Shown here in pieces: positions 63,979-64,000 of a DNA stretch of 64,000 nucleotides. The DNA lies in the NCBI RefSeq assembly GCF_021155765.1, contig NC_060118.1, positions 6,758,001 through 6,822,000 on the forward strand, in the 5' to 3' direction. The notes beneath the pieces were generated by a model. The model saw only the letters and a list, made by a program, of their open reading frames with translations. It did no database searches and was not told where the DNA came from. The DNA is from Diprion similis. Its lineage: Eukaryota > Arthropoda > Insecta > Hymenoptera > Diprionidae. How positions within the stretch are numbered: the first letter of the stretch is position 1; every line of letters begins with the position of its first letter. Both the position numbers and the translations under genes were made by a program.

Positions 63979-64000
63979 AGTCTGCGAAAGGCAGAGAGGA
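63979..64000 (+). CDS. start of a further exon of the large gene, cut by the window edge
   Basis: A good pyrimidine tract (ATTTCTATTTCTGTTTCATCAG) ends at 63978. From 63979, the phase left by the exon ending at 42725 (AG) gives Arg-Val-Cys-Glu-Arg-Gln-Arg-Gly with no stop. The same phase also suits the short first exons at 17320 and 56375. Only 22 bases are visible, so the call rests on the splice site and phase. Confidence 0.42.

Overview
This window looks like AT-rich nuclear DNA from an insect. Genes have short introns with GT/AG borders and AATAAA signals, intergenic DNA is full of mini-inverted-repeat elements, and one gene is exuperantia, an insect maternal-RNA factor. A hymenopteran (possibly a sawfly) is my guess from composition and gene style; nothing in the window proves the order.

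Left third (about 2.6-14.2 kb): four compact genes. exuperantia (+, six exons, coding 3744-6815) converges with the scavenger decapping enzyme DcpS (-, four exons, 7967-9529). DcpS diverges from mitochondrial acetyl-CoA acetyltransferase ACAT1 (+, eight exons, 11013-13356). A small glutaredoxin-like protein of the C5orf63 type (+, 13830-14216) follows at once. I assembled the exon structures by hand from splice sites, reading phase and family similarity. The assembled proteins (414, 338, 413 and about 128 residues) agree well with their families, except that the exuperantia product is clearly shorter than the fly protein.

Right three quarters (about 16.9-64 kb): one very large, sparsely coding gene on the + strand that I cannot name. 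Two long coding exons (34208-35330 and 41919-42725) join in phase to a small first exon (32607-32682) and point to a further exon starting at 63979 and running off the window. They encode a Ser/Pro-rich, acidic, probably disordered protein with no domain I recognise. Two other short candidate first exons (17320-17372 and 56375-56439) end in the phase that would splice directly to the 63979 exon. This suggests several promoters feeding a common 3' part, with the long exons optional. A second candidate exon at 60642 starts with almost the same peptide as the 63979 exon.

The introns and spacers carry a dense set of non-autonomous DNA elements. They include a 2.7 kb element with perfect 48-bp inverted ends, a three-copy TA-flanked MITE built from CCTAGG palindromes, a TTAA-flanked piggyBac-type MITE, a foldback element with four central tandem repeats, several other inverted-repeat elements, and at least two dispersed families seen repeatedly. 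No intact transposase, rRNA, tRNA, CRISPR array or bacterial-type operon was seen.
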